The notes under the pieces are model-generated. The model did not search any database and had not been told where the DNA came from. It saw only the letters and a list, made by a program, of their open reading frames with translations. Source: Planctomycetota bacterium (GTDB taxonomy: Bacteria; Planctomycetota; Planctomycetia; Pirellulales; Lacipirellulaceae). From it: a stretch of 64,000 nt of DNA. This document shows positions 43,380 to 53,012 of the stretch, one piece after another (within the stretch, counting starts at the first letter, position 1; each line of letters opens with the position of its first letter). The position numbers and the translations under genes are program-made. The DNA is taken from positions 41,299-105,298 of the forward strand of contig JAJRSE010000058.1 of assembly GCA_024278955.1 (NCBI GenBank), read 5' to 3'.

Positions 43380-43736
43380 ATGAGAGAAGAAATTAGCGAG
43401 CCTCAGCAGTGGAGGTCGTCTCGTCTGAGTAATACGAGGATGAACGGCTCTTGGGCTGCAAGACGCGAGACACCTGAGCAAACCCAAGGAGACACGTCAT
43501 CTCTTGCAACAGAAGTCGTGGATGCTGCCTTTGCAGATGAAACAATCGGAATCGGGCCGGTCCGCGGTTCTCGCCGAGATCTGGCCTCGCAGGGAAATCC
43601 AGGGCTTGGCAAGGCGACCGAGAAGAGCCCCACGGCCGAGGGCACCAACCTTTTGCACGACATCTCGGCACAACTTGCGATGCTGCAAACCCAACAGGAA
43701 CACTTGCAGCGGTTGTTAGATCAGGTCCAGGAATAG
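43380..43736 (+). CDS. Small protein with C-terminal coiled coil, unknown
   Basis: This is a 118-residue protein with a good ribosome-binding site (GAGGAGA, ten bases before the ATG). The first 85 residues are polar and low in hydrophobics, probably disordered. The last 30 ([28 protein letters not shown]) have a leucine heptad pattern and should form a coiled coil. It lies 50 bases after the HD-GGDEF gene on the same strand and may work with it. Its family is unknown. Confidence 0.6.
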   Translation: MREEISEPQQWRSSRLSNTRMNGSWAARRETPEQTQGDTSSLATEVVDAAFADETIGIGPVRGSRRDLASQGNPGLGKATEKSPTAEGTNLLHDISAQLAMLQTQQEHLQRLLDQVQE

Positions 43737-43742
43737 GCCCGA

Positions 43743-43771
43743 TTGCCACTCGCCTTTTGATTCGATATGAT
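43743..43771 (+). promoter_or_regulatory. Sigma70-type promoter of sodA
   Basis: TTGCCA (43743-43748), a 17-base spacer and TATGAT (43766-43771) give a near-consensus promoter. Transcription would begin near 43778, leaving an 84-base leader before the sodA start at 43862, which has AAGGAG ten bases upstream. Confidence 0.55.
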
Positions 43772-43861
43772 TCAGATTCAGAGAAGGGGCCTTCGCGGCA
43801 TCCTTCTGTTAATGATCTGAAACATTGCTTTCCAGCTGAATCTATAAAGGAGTTCGAGAAC

Positions 43862-44473
43862 ATGGCCTATACACTCCCCGAGTTGCCATACGCTGCCGAT
43901 GCCCTGGAGCCGCACATCGATGCCAGGACGATGGAAATCCATCACGGCAAGCACCACAACGCCTACGTGACGAAAGTCAACGGAGCACTCGACGGTGCAG
44001 GCGTTGCTGAACAGTCGATCGAAGACCTCTGCCGCAACATCGACTCGGTTCCTGAAGGTATCCGCGGAGCCGTCCGAAACAACGGTGGTGGACACGCCAA
44101 CCATTCGCTTTTTTGGACCATTATGAGCCCCAACGGAGGGGGCGAGCCGAGCGGCGACCTCGCCGAGGCGATCAAGAGCGAACTAGGCGGGTTTGACAAA
44201 TTCAAAGAAGATTTCAGCAACGCCGCAGCCACTCGCTTTGGCAGCGGTTGGGCTTGGCTCAGCGTCGACCCTTCTGGCAAGTTGGTTGTCGAGAGCACCC
44301 CCAACCAAGACAACCCCTACATGGCCGGCAGCACGCCGATCCTCGGGCTCGACGTTTGGGAACACGCCTACTACCTAAACTACCAAAACCGTCGCCCCGA
44401 CTACGTCGCCGCTTTCTTCAACGTCATCGACTGGAACGCAGTAGCCGACCGCTACGCTAAAGCCAAGGGCTAA
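43862..44473 (+). CDS. sodA: Superoxide dismutase, Mn type
   Basis: This is a 203-residue enzyme from the ATG at 43862, chosen for its AAGGAG site; a longer frame opens upstream but lacks family character. The metal ligands are visible: His in [13 protein letters not shown], His in [10 protein letters not shown], and Asp and His in [12 protein letters not shown]. Gln in NQDNPY is at the position typical of manganese enzymes, and the iron-type Gln further upstream is missing. No signal peptide, so it is cytoplasmic. It is monocistronic between its own promoter and terminator. Confidence 0.95.
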   Translation: MAYTLPELPYAADALEPHIDARTMEIHHGKHHNAYVTKVNGALDGAGVAEQSIEDLCRNIDSVPEGIRGAVRNNGGGHANHSLFWTIMSPNGGGEPSGDLAEAIKSELGGFDKFKEDFSNAAATRFGSGWAWLSVDPSGKLVVESTPNQDNPYMAGSTPILGLDVWEHAYYLNYQNRRPDYVAAFFNVIDWNAVADRYAKAKG

Positions 44474-44501
44474 ACCGTCCCTGACATTCGTGCAAGCTTC
44501 A

Positions 44502-44533
44502 AAGCCCAGGGATTACATTCCCTGGGCTTTTTT
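44502..44533 (+). terminator. Intrinsic terminator of sodA
   Basis: AAGCCCAGGGA and TCCCTGGGCTT form an 11-bp stem followed by a T-run, 29 bases after the sodA stop. Its sequence closely resembles the palindrome after yqgE (21357-21384). Confidence 0.88.
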
Positions 44534-44759
44534 GTGCGCAATCCTCCCGTCCGAAAATACTCTCTCGAAAAAGTAGAGACCGGGCGGCATATCTCCCGCA
44601 GAACCGCTATAATTCCATCTCTCAGTGCTTCAGGGCAATCTGTGACCTAGAGTGCATGAGTATACGTAGGCATAGACATAGAGATATGCGTTGAGATGGA
44701 AATTCGTTGAGAATTCACTTTTTCGAGCCCAGGCAAATTCGTCAGAGGGAACAGAGAAT

Positions 44760-47700
44760 ATGGTTAATCACACGTCGGTTTTTTTGAGATCTTTAGCCCA
44801 ACAAGGCGGGTTCGCTTTGAAGGCAACTTTCCTGCTCTGCTCGCTGCTTGTGATCGGTTTGCTTTCTGCGCAACCGGCGTCTGCCCAAGAAGTTTCCGCA
44901 GAAGCAGCCCCGTCTGAGACCGACGTCTCGGCTAGCGCCTCGAAAGCTTCCGCAGCCAGTTCGAGCGGCGGCAGCTCAAGTAGCAAAAAATTCAAGAAGT
45001 TTGCCGACGTCACCAAGGATGCAAAAAAGTACGAGGGCCTCTTCAACCTCTACGAAAAAGATCAGCACCTCTATGCCGCGATCAAGTCGAGCCAGATGGA
45101 CAAGCCCTTCCTCGCACCGATGGCTATCGCAAAGGGTGCGGCCTCGGCAGGCAGCCCTCTGAATTTTGGTGACGAATGGATCATTATGTTCCGTCGAGTT
45201 GGCGATAAGGTCCAGGTTGTGCGAAAGAATATCCATTACGAAGCCCCCAAGGGAACTCCGGTTGCCAAGGCGGTCGAACAGAACTATCTCGACTCGGTGC
45301 TTATGGCCATTCCAATCGTCAGCGACGACCCGCCGGGCGGGGGAGTCCTAATCGACTTTACGAATATTTTCCTTGGCAACTTTGCCAATCTTCCGTTCGG
45401 CAGCATCGACCGTAGCCGAAGTAGCTGGCACAAGATCAAAGCCTACAAGAACAATGTCGAGCTCGAGGTCAAGACAACTTTCAACAGTCGCTCTTCGTAC
45501 TCTTTCTATAGCTCAGACGATGGCGTGATCGACAGACGCGGCATCACGATGGTGATTCATTACAGCTTGACCAAACTCCCTGAATCGGGATACAAGCCTC
45601 GGCTGGCCGACCAGCGCGTCGGACACTTTTTGAATGCGACCAAAGACTTCGGCTCGAAAAGTCCAGACACTCAGTTCAAGCGGCGGATCAACCGCTGGCG
45701 ACTAGAAAAAGCAAATCCCAAAGCAAAGCTCTCGCCCCCAAAAAAGCAAATTGTCTGGTGGGTCGAAGACACCGTACCCCATGAGTTTCGCCCGTACGTC
45801 GAAGAGGGAATCTTAGAGTGGAATAAAGCCTTCGAAAAAATTGGTTATCGCAATGCGTTAGGCGTGCGTTGGCAACAAGAAGGCGACGAATTCGATCCCG
45901 AAGATACCAACTACTGTACTTTCAAATGGGTAACCACACCCTACACGTTTGCCCGCTCGGGGTTGCGGGCCAATCCGATTACCGGTGAAATGATCGACGG
46001 CGACGTCATCTTCGATGCGAGCTGGGTTCGCTATTGGAAAATAGAATATGCCTACCTCGTCGGAATTCCAGTTCCCTCGGGAGCCGAAGCGGCAAGCCAA
46101 ACGGGTTCGCAAGCTGCACTGCTCGACGTGGGCGAAATCATCAGCCCGATGATGGCCACCAAGCAAGGCTACGGAATGCCGATCTCGTCTCCCGATCAGC
46201 AGCTACGTTCACAAATTCAAAAACAACACCTCGGGCCGCACCAGCATAGCCCAGCCGTCGGGCTCGTTCCTTCGAGTTGGAGTCCTTTGCAGAGACTTTT
46301 GAGTGGCCGGATGTCGTCGGGCGGTCTTTCGACCTGCCAGTACGCATTGGCAAAACAACAGGAATTTCGTCTCGCAGCCATTGCCCTTGCAGCTAGCAGG
46401 AAGAATAGCAAGGGTGACGACGATGACGATAAAGACTCCGAGGAAAAGAAGGACGATTCTGAACCCGAATTGCCAGAAGAATTTATCGGCCAGTTGATCA
46501 AAGAAGTCGTCATGCACGAAGTGGGGCACTCGCTCGGGCTGCGGCACAATTTCCGCGCTAGCGCAATGCTTTCTCTCGACCAGGTCAACGACAAGTCGAT
46601 TACCCGGAAAAAAGGCATGGTCGCCAGTGTGATGGACTACTCGCCAATCAATATTTCTCCCGATCCAGAGAAGCAAGGCGATTTTGTGACCACAACGATC
46701 GGCCCCTACGACTATTGGGCAATCGAGTATGCTTACAAACCAATTTCGGGAGATGAAAAGAAGGAACTTCAAAAAATTGCCGCTCGCTCGCCTGAGCCCG
46801 ATCTTGCCTATGCAACCGACGAAGATCTTCGGATGAGCAACGACCCGCTGGTCAACACGTACGACTTGGGCAACGATCCGCTGGCCTACGGAAAGCAGCG
46901 AATCCAACTTGCCGAAAAATTGTTAAAAGGTCTAGACGACAAAATAGTGAAGGACGGAGAGTCGTGGGTCCGACTGCGTTCAGCTTTTGGAGTGCTGTTG
47001 TCGCAGTACGGCAACGCCGCTTATCTGGCTTCCTCAACTATCGGTGGCCAGCATTTTTCCAAACACCATAAAGGCTCGAAAGATGCCGCCGACCCGATCG
47101 TACCCGTCGAAGGAAAAGTTCAACGTGAAGCACTCGAGTTCCTTACCGAAAAGATACTGAGCGACGATGCATTCCACTTCTCCCCTCAGACATTGCGTCG
47201 CCTGACTCAGGAAAACTGGTATCACTGGGGAAGCCGGTCGTTTTCTGCCGGCGGCTTGACCTACCCTATCCACGACCGTGTGCTCGCCATTCAGAAAATT
47301 GTGCTCAACCACTGCTTCAGCCCATCGGTGCTCAAGCGAATGCAGAACCATCAGTTACTCGTCGAAGGAGACGATGCGCTGAAAATTGCGGAGGTTTTTC
47401 GCACTCTCTCCGAAAGCATTTGGTCAGAACTTGGAGTCGACAAGGACGACATGCCCGAGAAGTTTGAAATCTCGCCAATTCGCCGAAATTTGCAGCGAGA
47501 ACACGCTCGCAAGCTCAGCTCGATCGTAATTGGGCAGAAAAAAAACCCCCTCTACAGTCTTTATAGCTACGCCCTTTTTTCGGGCAGCGCCTACCAATAT
47601 CCCGCCGATGCTCGCAGCTTGGCCCGAATGCATTTACGCGAGCTGGGCGAAAAAGTTGCATCCGTGCTAGAAATCGAAGGCTTAAACCTCGAAGATTCGA

Positions 47701-47777
47701 GCCGAGCCCACCTCGAAGAAGTGAAAGAGCAGATCAGCAAGGTTCTCAACGCAAAAATGGAAGCAGCCGCACCCTAG
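44760..47777 (+). CDS. Large exported zinc metalloprotease (DUF5117/DUF4953-like)
   Basis: The protein is 1005 residues from the ATG at 44760 (GAGGGA upstream). A signal peptide with hydrophobic core LLCSLLVIGLLSAQPASA is followed by a Ser/Ala-rich linker. The N-terminal 400 residues are beta-rich (DUF5117-like). HEVGHSLGLRH at about residues 586-596 is an extended HExxHxxGxxH zinc site, and SVMDYSP some 35 residues on is the Met-turn of metzincins. A Lys/Asp/Glu-rich low-complexity loop (about residues 545-575) precedes the active site. It is expected to act in the periplasm or outside; the substrate is unknown. It stands alone. Confidence 0.87.
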   Translation: MVNHTSVFLRSLAQQGGFALKATFLLCSLLVIGLLSAQPASAQEVSAEAAPSETDVSASASKASAASSSGGSSSSKKFKKFADVTKDAKKYEGLFNLYEKDQHLYAAIKSSQMDKPFLAPMAIAKGAASAGSPLNFGDEWIIMFRRVGDKVQVVRKNIHYEAPKGTPVAKAVEQNYLDSVLMAIPIVSDDPPGGGVLIDFTNIFLGNFANLPFGSIDRSRSSWHKIKAYKNNVELEVKTTFNSRSSYSFYSSDDGVIDRRGITMVIHYSLTKLPESGYKPRLADQRVGHFLNATKDFGSKSPDTQFKRRINRWRLEKANPKAKLSPPKKQIVWWVEDTVPHEFRPYVEEGILEWNKAFEKIGYRNALGVRWQQEGDEFDPEDTNYCTFKWVTTPYTFARSGLRANPITGEMIDGDVIFDASWVRYWKIEYAYLVGIPVPSGAEAASQTGSQAALLDVGEIISPMMATKQGYGMPISSPDQQLRSQIQKQHLGPHQHSPAVGLVPSSWSPLQRLLSGRMSSGGLSTCQYALAKQQEFRLAAIALAASRKNSKGDDDDDKDSEEKKDDSEPELPEEFIGQLIKEVVMHEVGHSLGLRHNFRASAMLSLDQVNDKSITRKKGMVASVMDYSPINISPDPEKQGDFVTTTIGPYDYWAIEYAYKPISGDEKKELQKIAARSPEPDLAYATDEDLRMSNDPLVNTYDLGNDPLAYGKQRIQLAEKLLKGLDDKIVKDGESWVRLRSAFGVLLSQYGNAAYLASSTIGGQHFSKHHKGSKDAADPIVPVEGKVQREALEFLTEKILSDDAFHFSPQTLRRLTQENWYHWGSRSFSAGGLTYPIHDRVLAIQKIVLNHCFSPSVLKRMQNHQLLVEGDDALKIAEVFRTLSESIWSELGVDKDDMPEKFEISPIRRNLQREHARKLSSIVIGQKKNPLYSLYSYALFSGSAYQYPADARSLARMHLRELGEKVASVLEIEGLNLEDSSRAHLEEVKEQISKVLNAKMEAAAP

Positions 47778-47788
47778 ACTGAATTGTC

Positions 47789-47824
47789 TGCGGGCACACT
47801 GACTCGAATGATTGTCGGTGCTCT
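47789..47824 (+). repeat. 36-bp dispersed intergenic repeat, copy 1
   Basis: This begins CTGCGGGCACACTGACTCGA and is identical at 31 of 36 positions to 58806-58841. It starts 12 bases after the stop of the metalloprotease gene. CACTGAC and GTCGGTG within it can pair as a short stem. The remaining 240 bases before the TonB-dependent receptor show no riboswitch or clear Fur box. Confidence 0.6.
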
Positions 47825-48068
47825 CCCAAAAATCCATACCCAATAACCCGAGTAGCACGTAAGGAATCGGAGGTTGGGCGACAGGACGCTTGGCCGTTAA
47901 GAGCAGCCGTAAAGTTTTCCTGATCGGAACAACCCTCGCAGACCGACCGCTTGTGCCGGTTTAAGTGGTCGTTCTGGCTTTGCGGCCTGTACGTCATCTT
48001 CAGATTATGCCGATAGCAGAAACGCGTAATGATTTACCGCTGTTTTTTCTTTCGAGGATAGCTGTACC

Positions 48069-50342
48069 GTGTTCCGATTTTTTTTGCTTGCTTTCATTTC
48101 CCTTCTGCTAGCTACTCCTTCTTTGAAGGCACAAAACGACCTGCCCAAGGCAACGTTACCACAGATTGAAGTTCGCCCCCCCAAAGAGGCGGTTCCTTCG
48201 GAAAATTCAGTATCAGATGCCGAAGAAACGGTCCCACCGAAGACCGTCCGGCCGCCTGAGCAATCCTTGCCTCAAACGAGCGTCGCAAATCGGGCGTCGA
48301 CGATGCAGGGCTCTAGGTTCAGTTTCCCCAATCTCACGGATCTGCAATTTGGCCAACCTTCAAGGCCATTTGGCGAAAACAGCGGCATTCTGCGTAGCGA
48401 GAAATCGCTCTTTGATACTTCTGCCGCCGGTTCGATTCGCTCGCGCCAGGAAATTGCCGAGCGGCAGGCAACCGACATGCTCCACGCCCTTCAAAACGAA
48501 GTCGGGGTGCTCATGCAAAGCACTGCCGCTGGACAGGCGTCGCCTTTCGTTCGCGGATTAACAGGGCAGCAAGTATTGATTTTGGTCGATGGCATTCGGC
48601 TGAATAATTCAGTCACTCGCCGCGGGCCGAATCAGTATTTCAATACGATCGACCCCGGAATGGTCGATCGCATCGAAGTCTTGCGTGGTCAGGGATCAGT
48701 TCTTTGGGGTTCGGATGCGATTGGCGGGGCGATCAACGTCGTCACGCGAGGCCCTGATACTCACTACGGCGTAAAGCATGGCGACTATTCCAGCGGTGAG
48801 TTTACTCAGTACTACAATACCTCGAACTCCTCGCCCTACAGCCGTTTGAATGTCGAAGGCTGGATGGGCAACGTGGGCGTCTTCGTGGGTGGCAGCTATG
48901 CCGATGTCAACAATCTCGACACTGGATGGGACCAGTTCCCCAATGGACAGGGCGGGCGTCAACCTGGCACCAATTTTCAACAATGGGCCGGCGATATCAA
49001 ATTCAAGTATTTACTCGACGAAGGGCAAATGCTCACCTTCTCGCTGCAACATTTCCAGCAAGACAATCTGCCGCGAAGCGACCGCTTCCCTGGCTACCCT
49101 GGCGACTTGAACAACAGCAACTCGCTGGGCGGAGCACGGTTTTTTGATCCACAGCAGCGCGACTTGGCCTATATTCGCTATCAGGCCCTCGATCCGCTCG
49201 CAGGCATCGACGCTCTGACCGTGACGGCCTCGTACAATCGCCAGCGTGAAAACCAAACGCGGGGCATACCAACCACACGATTTCAAGAAATCGATGTCGA
49301 AACACTCGGCCTGCAAGCAGTCGCGGTCAAAGATCTTGATTGGGCCGGAAAATGGACCAGCGGTTTCGATTGGTACTACGACGATGTCGACTCTCCCTTC
49401 GGCGGCACGGCGAGTGGTCCGATTGTACCCGACGACGCATGGTATCAACGTATTGGCGCGTTTTGCAGTTGGGACGTAGCCCTCACCGAGCGACTCAACA
49501 TGGTAACGGGCATCCGTTACGAGAACATCAATACGGCAGGCACACCAGTCGTAGAAGGGACTCCGACTTTTATCAATCCGAATTACCATGATTGGGTCAG
49601 TCAGATCGGGTTGGTTTACGAGATCGATCCAGACATTCATCTGGTCGGTTCGATTTCCGAAGGGTTTCGCGCCCCCAATCTAGACGACTTGATGGCCCTT
49701 AATCCTAATGTTTTGCAAGAAGGTAGCAGCGTCCCCAGTTTGGGCCTTCGTCCAGAACGCTCGATCAATTATGAACTGGGCATCAAGACGGCCTTCGACC
49801 GCCTACGTACACAAACGTTTGTTTTCTACACCGATTTACGGGACAACATCGTCTCGATCGACACTGCCGTACCGAACACTTTTGGATCGGCTAACCAAGA
49901 TTCTTTTGTCCAAGGCGTCGAAACGAGCGGCGAATACTTGCTCGACGATGGCTGGAGTTTGTACGGCAATTTCTGGTACACCTATGGCATCAATCGCGTG
50001 ACGAATTCACCCCTGAGCCGTGTGCCGCCCACACAAGGAATTCTCGGTTTTCGATGGCGAGAACGCCACTTGCGCAGCTATTTTGAAGTCTACACCTGGA
50101 TGGTCCGTCGCCAGGATCGGCTAGAACAGGTTCGCGACATTACGGACGAACGAATTCCTATCGGCGGTACGCCTGGTTACGCTACGCTCAACATGCGAGT
50201 AGGCCGTTCCTACGGCGACTACGATCAGCACCGGGTGAGCTTGAGTCTCGAAAACATCACCGATAAAAACTACCTCGTCCACGGCTCTGGAGTTTTCGGA
50301 ACCGGTGCCACCGCGCGGCTAGGCTATCGCTTGACCTATTGA
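48069..50342 (+). CDS. TonB-dependent outer-membrane receptor
   Basis: This is a 757-residue protein with a GTG start and a signal peptide (MFRFFLLAFISLLLATPSLKA). A Pro/Glu-rich stretch leads to the plug domain (about residues 130-240: SPFVRGLTGQQVLILVDGIRLNN, EVLRGQGSVLWGSDAIGGAINVVTR). About 500 residues of alternating aromatic beta-strands follow, ending in LGYRLTY with a terminal aromatic residue, as usual for outer-membrane barrels. The plug resembles heme/transferrin-type and vitamin receptors, but the ligand is not certain. A TonB gene lies convergently just downstream. Confidence 0.92.
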   Translation: MFRFFLLAFISLLLATPSLKAQNDLPKATLPQIEVRPPKEAVPSENSVSDAEETVPPKTVRPPEQSLPQTSVANRASTMQGSRFSFPNLTDLQFGQPSRPFGENSGILRSEKSLFDTSAAGSIRSRQEIAERQATDMLHALQNEVGVLMQSTAAGQASPFVRGLTGQQVLILVDGIRLNNSVTRRGPNQYFNTIDPGMVDRIEVLRGQGSVLWGSDAIGGAINVVTRGPDTHYGVKHGDYSSGEFTQYYNTSNSSPYSRLNVEGWMGNVGVFVGGSYADVNNLDTGWDQFPNGQGGRQPGTNFQQWAGDIKFKYLLDEGQMLTFSLQHFQQDNLPRSDRFPGYPGDLNNSNSLGGARFFDPQQRDLAYIRYQALDPLAGIDALTVTASYNRQRENQTRGIPTTRFQEIDVETLGLQAVAVKDLDWAGKWTSGFDWYYDDVDSPFGGTASGPIVPDDAWYQRIGAFCSWDVALTERLNMVTGIRYENINTAGTPVVEGTPTFINPNYHDWVSQIGLVYEIDPDIHLVGSISEGFRAPNLDDLMALNPNVLQEGSSVPSLGLRPERSINYELGIKTAFDRLRTQTFVFYTDLRDNIVSIDTAVPNTFGSANQDSFVQGVETSGEYLLDDGWSLYGNFWYTYGINRVTNSPLSRVPPTQGILGFRWRERHLRSYFEVYTWMVRRQDRLEQVRDITDERIPIGGTPGYATLNMRVGRSYGDYDQHRVSLSLENITDKNYLVHGSGVFGTGATARLGYRLTY

Positions 50343-50343
50343 G

Positions 50344-50483
50344 AACGTGTTTTAGAATTCCCTCATCTCGTTAATCGGTAGAGCAGGGAGGGGCTGGGAT
50401 TTGGGGGAACGGGTCGCTTCACTTCCCAACCCTCAAACTCTAGCCCCCAGACCCTAGCCCCGTTTGCAATTTCAAAACACGTC
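50344..50483. repeat. Nested palindromic intergenic element between TonB receptor and TonB genes
   Basis: Outer arms ACGTGTTTT (50345-50353) and AAAACACGT (50474-50482) are perfect. Inner arms GGGGCTGGGATTTGGGGG (from 50390) and CCCCCAGACCCTAGCCCC (50444-50461) pair with few mismatches. The roughly 140-base unit starts two bases after the receptor stop. It looks like a small mobile palindrome or a bidirectional terminator. Confidence 0.55.
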
Positions 50484-50523
50484 CTAAGTTGTGGCTGGTT
50501 TTACCTACTTCCAACTCGCTACT

Positions 50524-51216
50524 TTATAAACGAAAACGTATGGGAAGAATTTCGATCGTCGAAACAGACGCGTCGCCTTGTTTCGCCGGGCGAGCATGCC
50601 ATTTGCCTACCGCTTCTACCGCACTGCGGTCGAGTATCGTGTGGCCGCTCGACTGAACAATTTCTACGAGTTCCACATCTCCCAAAGCTCGAAGATGTAC
50701 TCGAAGCAATACGGTCCCTTCCAGCCGTTTTCGGATCGCCTCCGCCGGATAGCGTGGTGGTGGGTTGCCGGTGAAATCGGGCGGCACAATCTCTTCTACG
50801 CCGGCAAATTGTTTCTCAACATCCGGCGCAGAAACCCGGACTTCTGGCTGTGGCGATTGGCTGGGCCAGAGCAGGGTAGGGGGGGCGACCGTCAACTCGT
50901 ATTCCAAGGGCGGCAGCTCATGTTCATTGAGGGGAAGAAAATCGGGTTCCAACTCAAGCACGGTTTCGATTTCCTGCTCGCTCGGCAATTCCGAAAAAGA
51001 CGCCTCGATTTCAACCACATGACGGTTCCCGTCAAAAACGACCGTCCTAGAAAAAGGAGAGAGAGCCATGGGGCTCAACCACAAAGCATAGACAACAGCA
51101 ATCGCGGTCGAATGGAGACCTATCGACCACAGCACTGCTTTAGCAGCAGATGGGCGACTAAGCAGTCGGGCGATGAATCTCGTGACAATTGTTAACATTC
51201 GATGGAAAACTCGCAT
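50524..51216 (-). CDS. TonB-family energy-transducing protein
   Basis: This is a 230-residue protein. One N-terminal membrane anchor (AVLWSIGLHSTAIAVVYALWL) is followed by an acidic, Pro-containing periplasmic stretch (about residues 65-145). The TonB C-terminal domain is NPPPRYPAEAIRKRLEGTV, DVELVEIVQSSGHTILDRSA and AVGKWHARP, ending IEILPIRFRL. It should couple inner-membrane energy to the receptor encoded next door. ExbB and ExbD are not in the window. The start could also be the ATG at residue 7. Confidence 0.88.
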   Translation of the reverse strand: MRVFHRMLTIVTRFIARLLSRPSAAKAVLWSIGLHSTAIAVVYALWLSPMALSPFSRTVVFDGNRHVVEIEASFSELPSEQEIETVLELEPDFLPLNEHELPPLEYELTVAPPTLLWPSQSPQPEVRVSAPDVEKQFAGVEEIVPPDFTGNPPPRYPAEAIRKRLEGTVLLRVHLRALGDVELVEIVQSSGHTILDRSAVEAVGKWHARPAKQGDASVSTIEILPIRFRL

Positions 51217-51369
51217 CTAACCCAGGTATCATTTCTCGCAACCGTTCACTGGTACAATCGAAAGTTCACTGATTGCGAAAATTGCCATTCAGCCGTGGTG
51301 GCGACACAAGAATAACATTATTGCCGATCTGCGCGGCACCTTCAACGCTCCCGATGCGAACGTCCTGAT

Positions 51370-51663
51370 TTGAACGGAGCCGAACGACTGCTCGATATCG
51401 CTACCCTCTTCCCCAGCGAAGCATCTCTACTCCGATTCGTCAGCGCGGTGCTAGACGAAGTCGACGAAAAAATGGCAAACCGGAAAAGCTTGCCTCAAAA
51501 TCGAGAGCGACTGCTTCGCCCGCCGGAAATTCATTGTCTCCATGAGGGATCTAAACCCTCGTCTTTCGTCGAATCCTTTTGGAGCTTTTCGGCAGTGTGG
51601 ATAGCTCTGTTGACGCGTGCTTTGTTGACCTCGAATAAAATCCATTCGCCCCTGCTTCAGTAG
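51370..51663 (+). pseudogene. Degenerate C-terminal remnant of an IS256-type (mutator) transposase
   Basis: The frame reads NGAERLLDIATLFPSEASLL then RFVSAVLDEVDEKMANRK. This resembles the C-terminal end of IS256-family transposases, where a R-x-FPNEASCLRLVSAVLxExDEEW pattern is common. The catalytic part is missing and the following 55 residues have no family character, so only a scar remains. The surrounding 986-base gap (51217-52202) carries REP-like hairpins, as expected for an old insertion area. The assignment is by remembered motif and needs a search. Confidence 0.45.
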
Positions 51664-51831
51664 TTGGTAATTTATTCGCAAAAAGCAATGTTGCTTTATC
51701 TCACAGACCGGCCAGTGTGCTTGATCCAGATATACCAGACGTTATGAAAGAGCTCTCGCGTTGATGGCAGGCCTGTCGCAAAAACGGGGAATCGGTGACG
51801 CAAATCCGTGATTGCACTCGTGTATACTCAA

Positions 51832-51906
51832 CTACCACCGGCTGAAGCCGGTGGGTTTGAAAGTTTCGTGAGCTACGGACTGAAGTCCTTCACTCACGAG
51901 GGAATG
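51832..51906. repeat. REP-like hairpin pair
   Basis: CCACCGGCT-GA-AGCCGGTGG (51835-51854) is a perfect 9-bp hairpin. A second hairpin, GGACTGAAGTCC (51878-51889), follows, and then CACTCACGAGGGA. The second unit recurs at 58749-58776. Paired palindromes of this kind are typical of REP elements spread by a dedicated transposase; that transposase is not in the window. The rest of the gap to 52202 is without recognisable features. Confidence 0.6.
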
Positions 51907-52202
51907 ATTTTTTGTAGGAGGGGAGGTTCTGTCGGATCACTTGAGTGGTTCACTTCAATTCGTTCTGCCGCCGACAGGTTCACCCACCGTTCGGTCCGCA
52001 TTAAAAGGTGAACCAATCCTCTGCTAAATGGCTGCTGACGAGGAAGCTTACTTCAATATCAACGGCCAATGCGCCAGCAGAACTACCTACCCTGTTATGC
52101 AAAAAGAGTAAAACCTAAAGGATTCGCCTGGAGGCGAGGGTTTCAGACCCATCGTAAGGACAGTAAAGCGATCGCACTCGATAGCAAATTCTTTCAGACA
52201 AA

Positions 52203-53012
52203 ATGCGAAATCCAATGACAACACATTTTCCGTTGCTTCAATTTGACCGAGTCGGCTTTGCACGCGATGGAAATGCCATTCTGCAAGAAATCTCTTGGTC
52301 AGTCGAGCGAGGCAAACACTGGGCCTTGCTGGGACCTAATGGATCGGGGAAGACCACGCTGCTACGACTTGCCTGCGGCTACTTGTGGCCCACTCGTGGG
52401 AAAATCAGACGATTAGGGCACGATTTAATCGACCTTGGCGAATTGCGAAAAAAAATCGGCTGGATCTCCGCTGACCTGATCACACAAATTCCAGCTCACG
52501 AGAAAGTCCTGGAAATGGTTGCCGCAGGACGCTTCGCACAGATCGGGTTCAAGAACTTGCCTTCTATGCAACCTACCGAAATCGACTTTGCCGCAGCCCG
52601 TGAGCGACTGGAGCAACTCGATTGCGGGCAATTCGCCAAGCGGCGGTTTGGCACGCTTTCGCAAGGAGAGAAGCAAAAAGTACTCATCGCGAGAGCTCGG
52701 ATGGTGGAGCCGCTCTTGCTTATCTTAGACGAACCCTGTGCAGGCATGGACCCCGGCGCTCGCGAACAGTTCTTGGCTTCACTCGATACATTGGCGAGCG
52801 ACGAAACGTCTCCGACGATCGTCTTGGTAACGCACCATGTCGAAGAGATCGTCCCCTCGTTGCAACGCACCTTGGTGCTCAAGGAAGGTCGAGTGCTGCG
52901 ACAAGGGCCGACTCGCGAAGTGTTGGATATCGCAACTCTACAATCGGTCTACGGCACCCAAATCGACCGAATCGAAAACTCGGGCGAGCGGCTGTGGCCA
53001 ATATGGAAGTAG
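52203..53012 (+). CDS. ABC transporter ATP-binding protein
   Basis: This 269-residue ATPase has Walker A LLGPNGSGKTTLLRL (about residues 41-55), signature LSQGEKQKVLIARA, Walker B LLLILDEPCAGMD, and switch His in VLVTHHVEE. It resembles the stand-alone YlmA-like group, whose members have no permease beside them; here too no permease or binding protein is adjacent. The transported molecule or non-transport role is unknown. An ATG five codons in is an alternative start. Its last codons are tandemly duplicated past the stop. Confidence 0.88.
   Translation: MRNPMTTHFPLLQFDRVGFARDGNAILQEISWSVERGKHWALLGPNGSGKTTLLRLACGYLWPTRGKIRRLGHDLIDLGELRKKIGWISADLITQIPAHEKVLEMVAAGRFAQIGFKNLPSMQPTEIDFAAARERLEQLDCGQFAKRRFGTLSQGEKQKVLIARARMVEPLLLILDEPCAGMDPGAREQFLASLDTLASDETSPTIVLVTHHVEEIVPSLQRTLVLKEGRVLRQGPTREVLDIATLQSVYGTQIDRIENSGERLWPIWK

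Noticed and set aside
43757..43861. N-terminal extension of superoxide dismutase by 35 residues
   Set aside because: The extension is unlike any SOD or signal peptide and would begin upstream of the predicted promoter's -10 box; the ATG at 43862 has a good ribosome site.
47778..48068. Cobalamin riboswitch or Fur box ahead of the TonB-dependent receptor
   Set aside because: No B12-box-like core and no convincing Fur palindrome are visible; the ligand of the receptor stays open.
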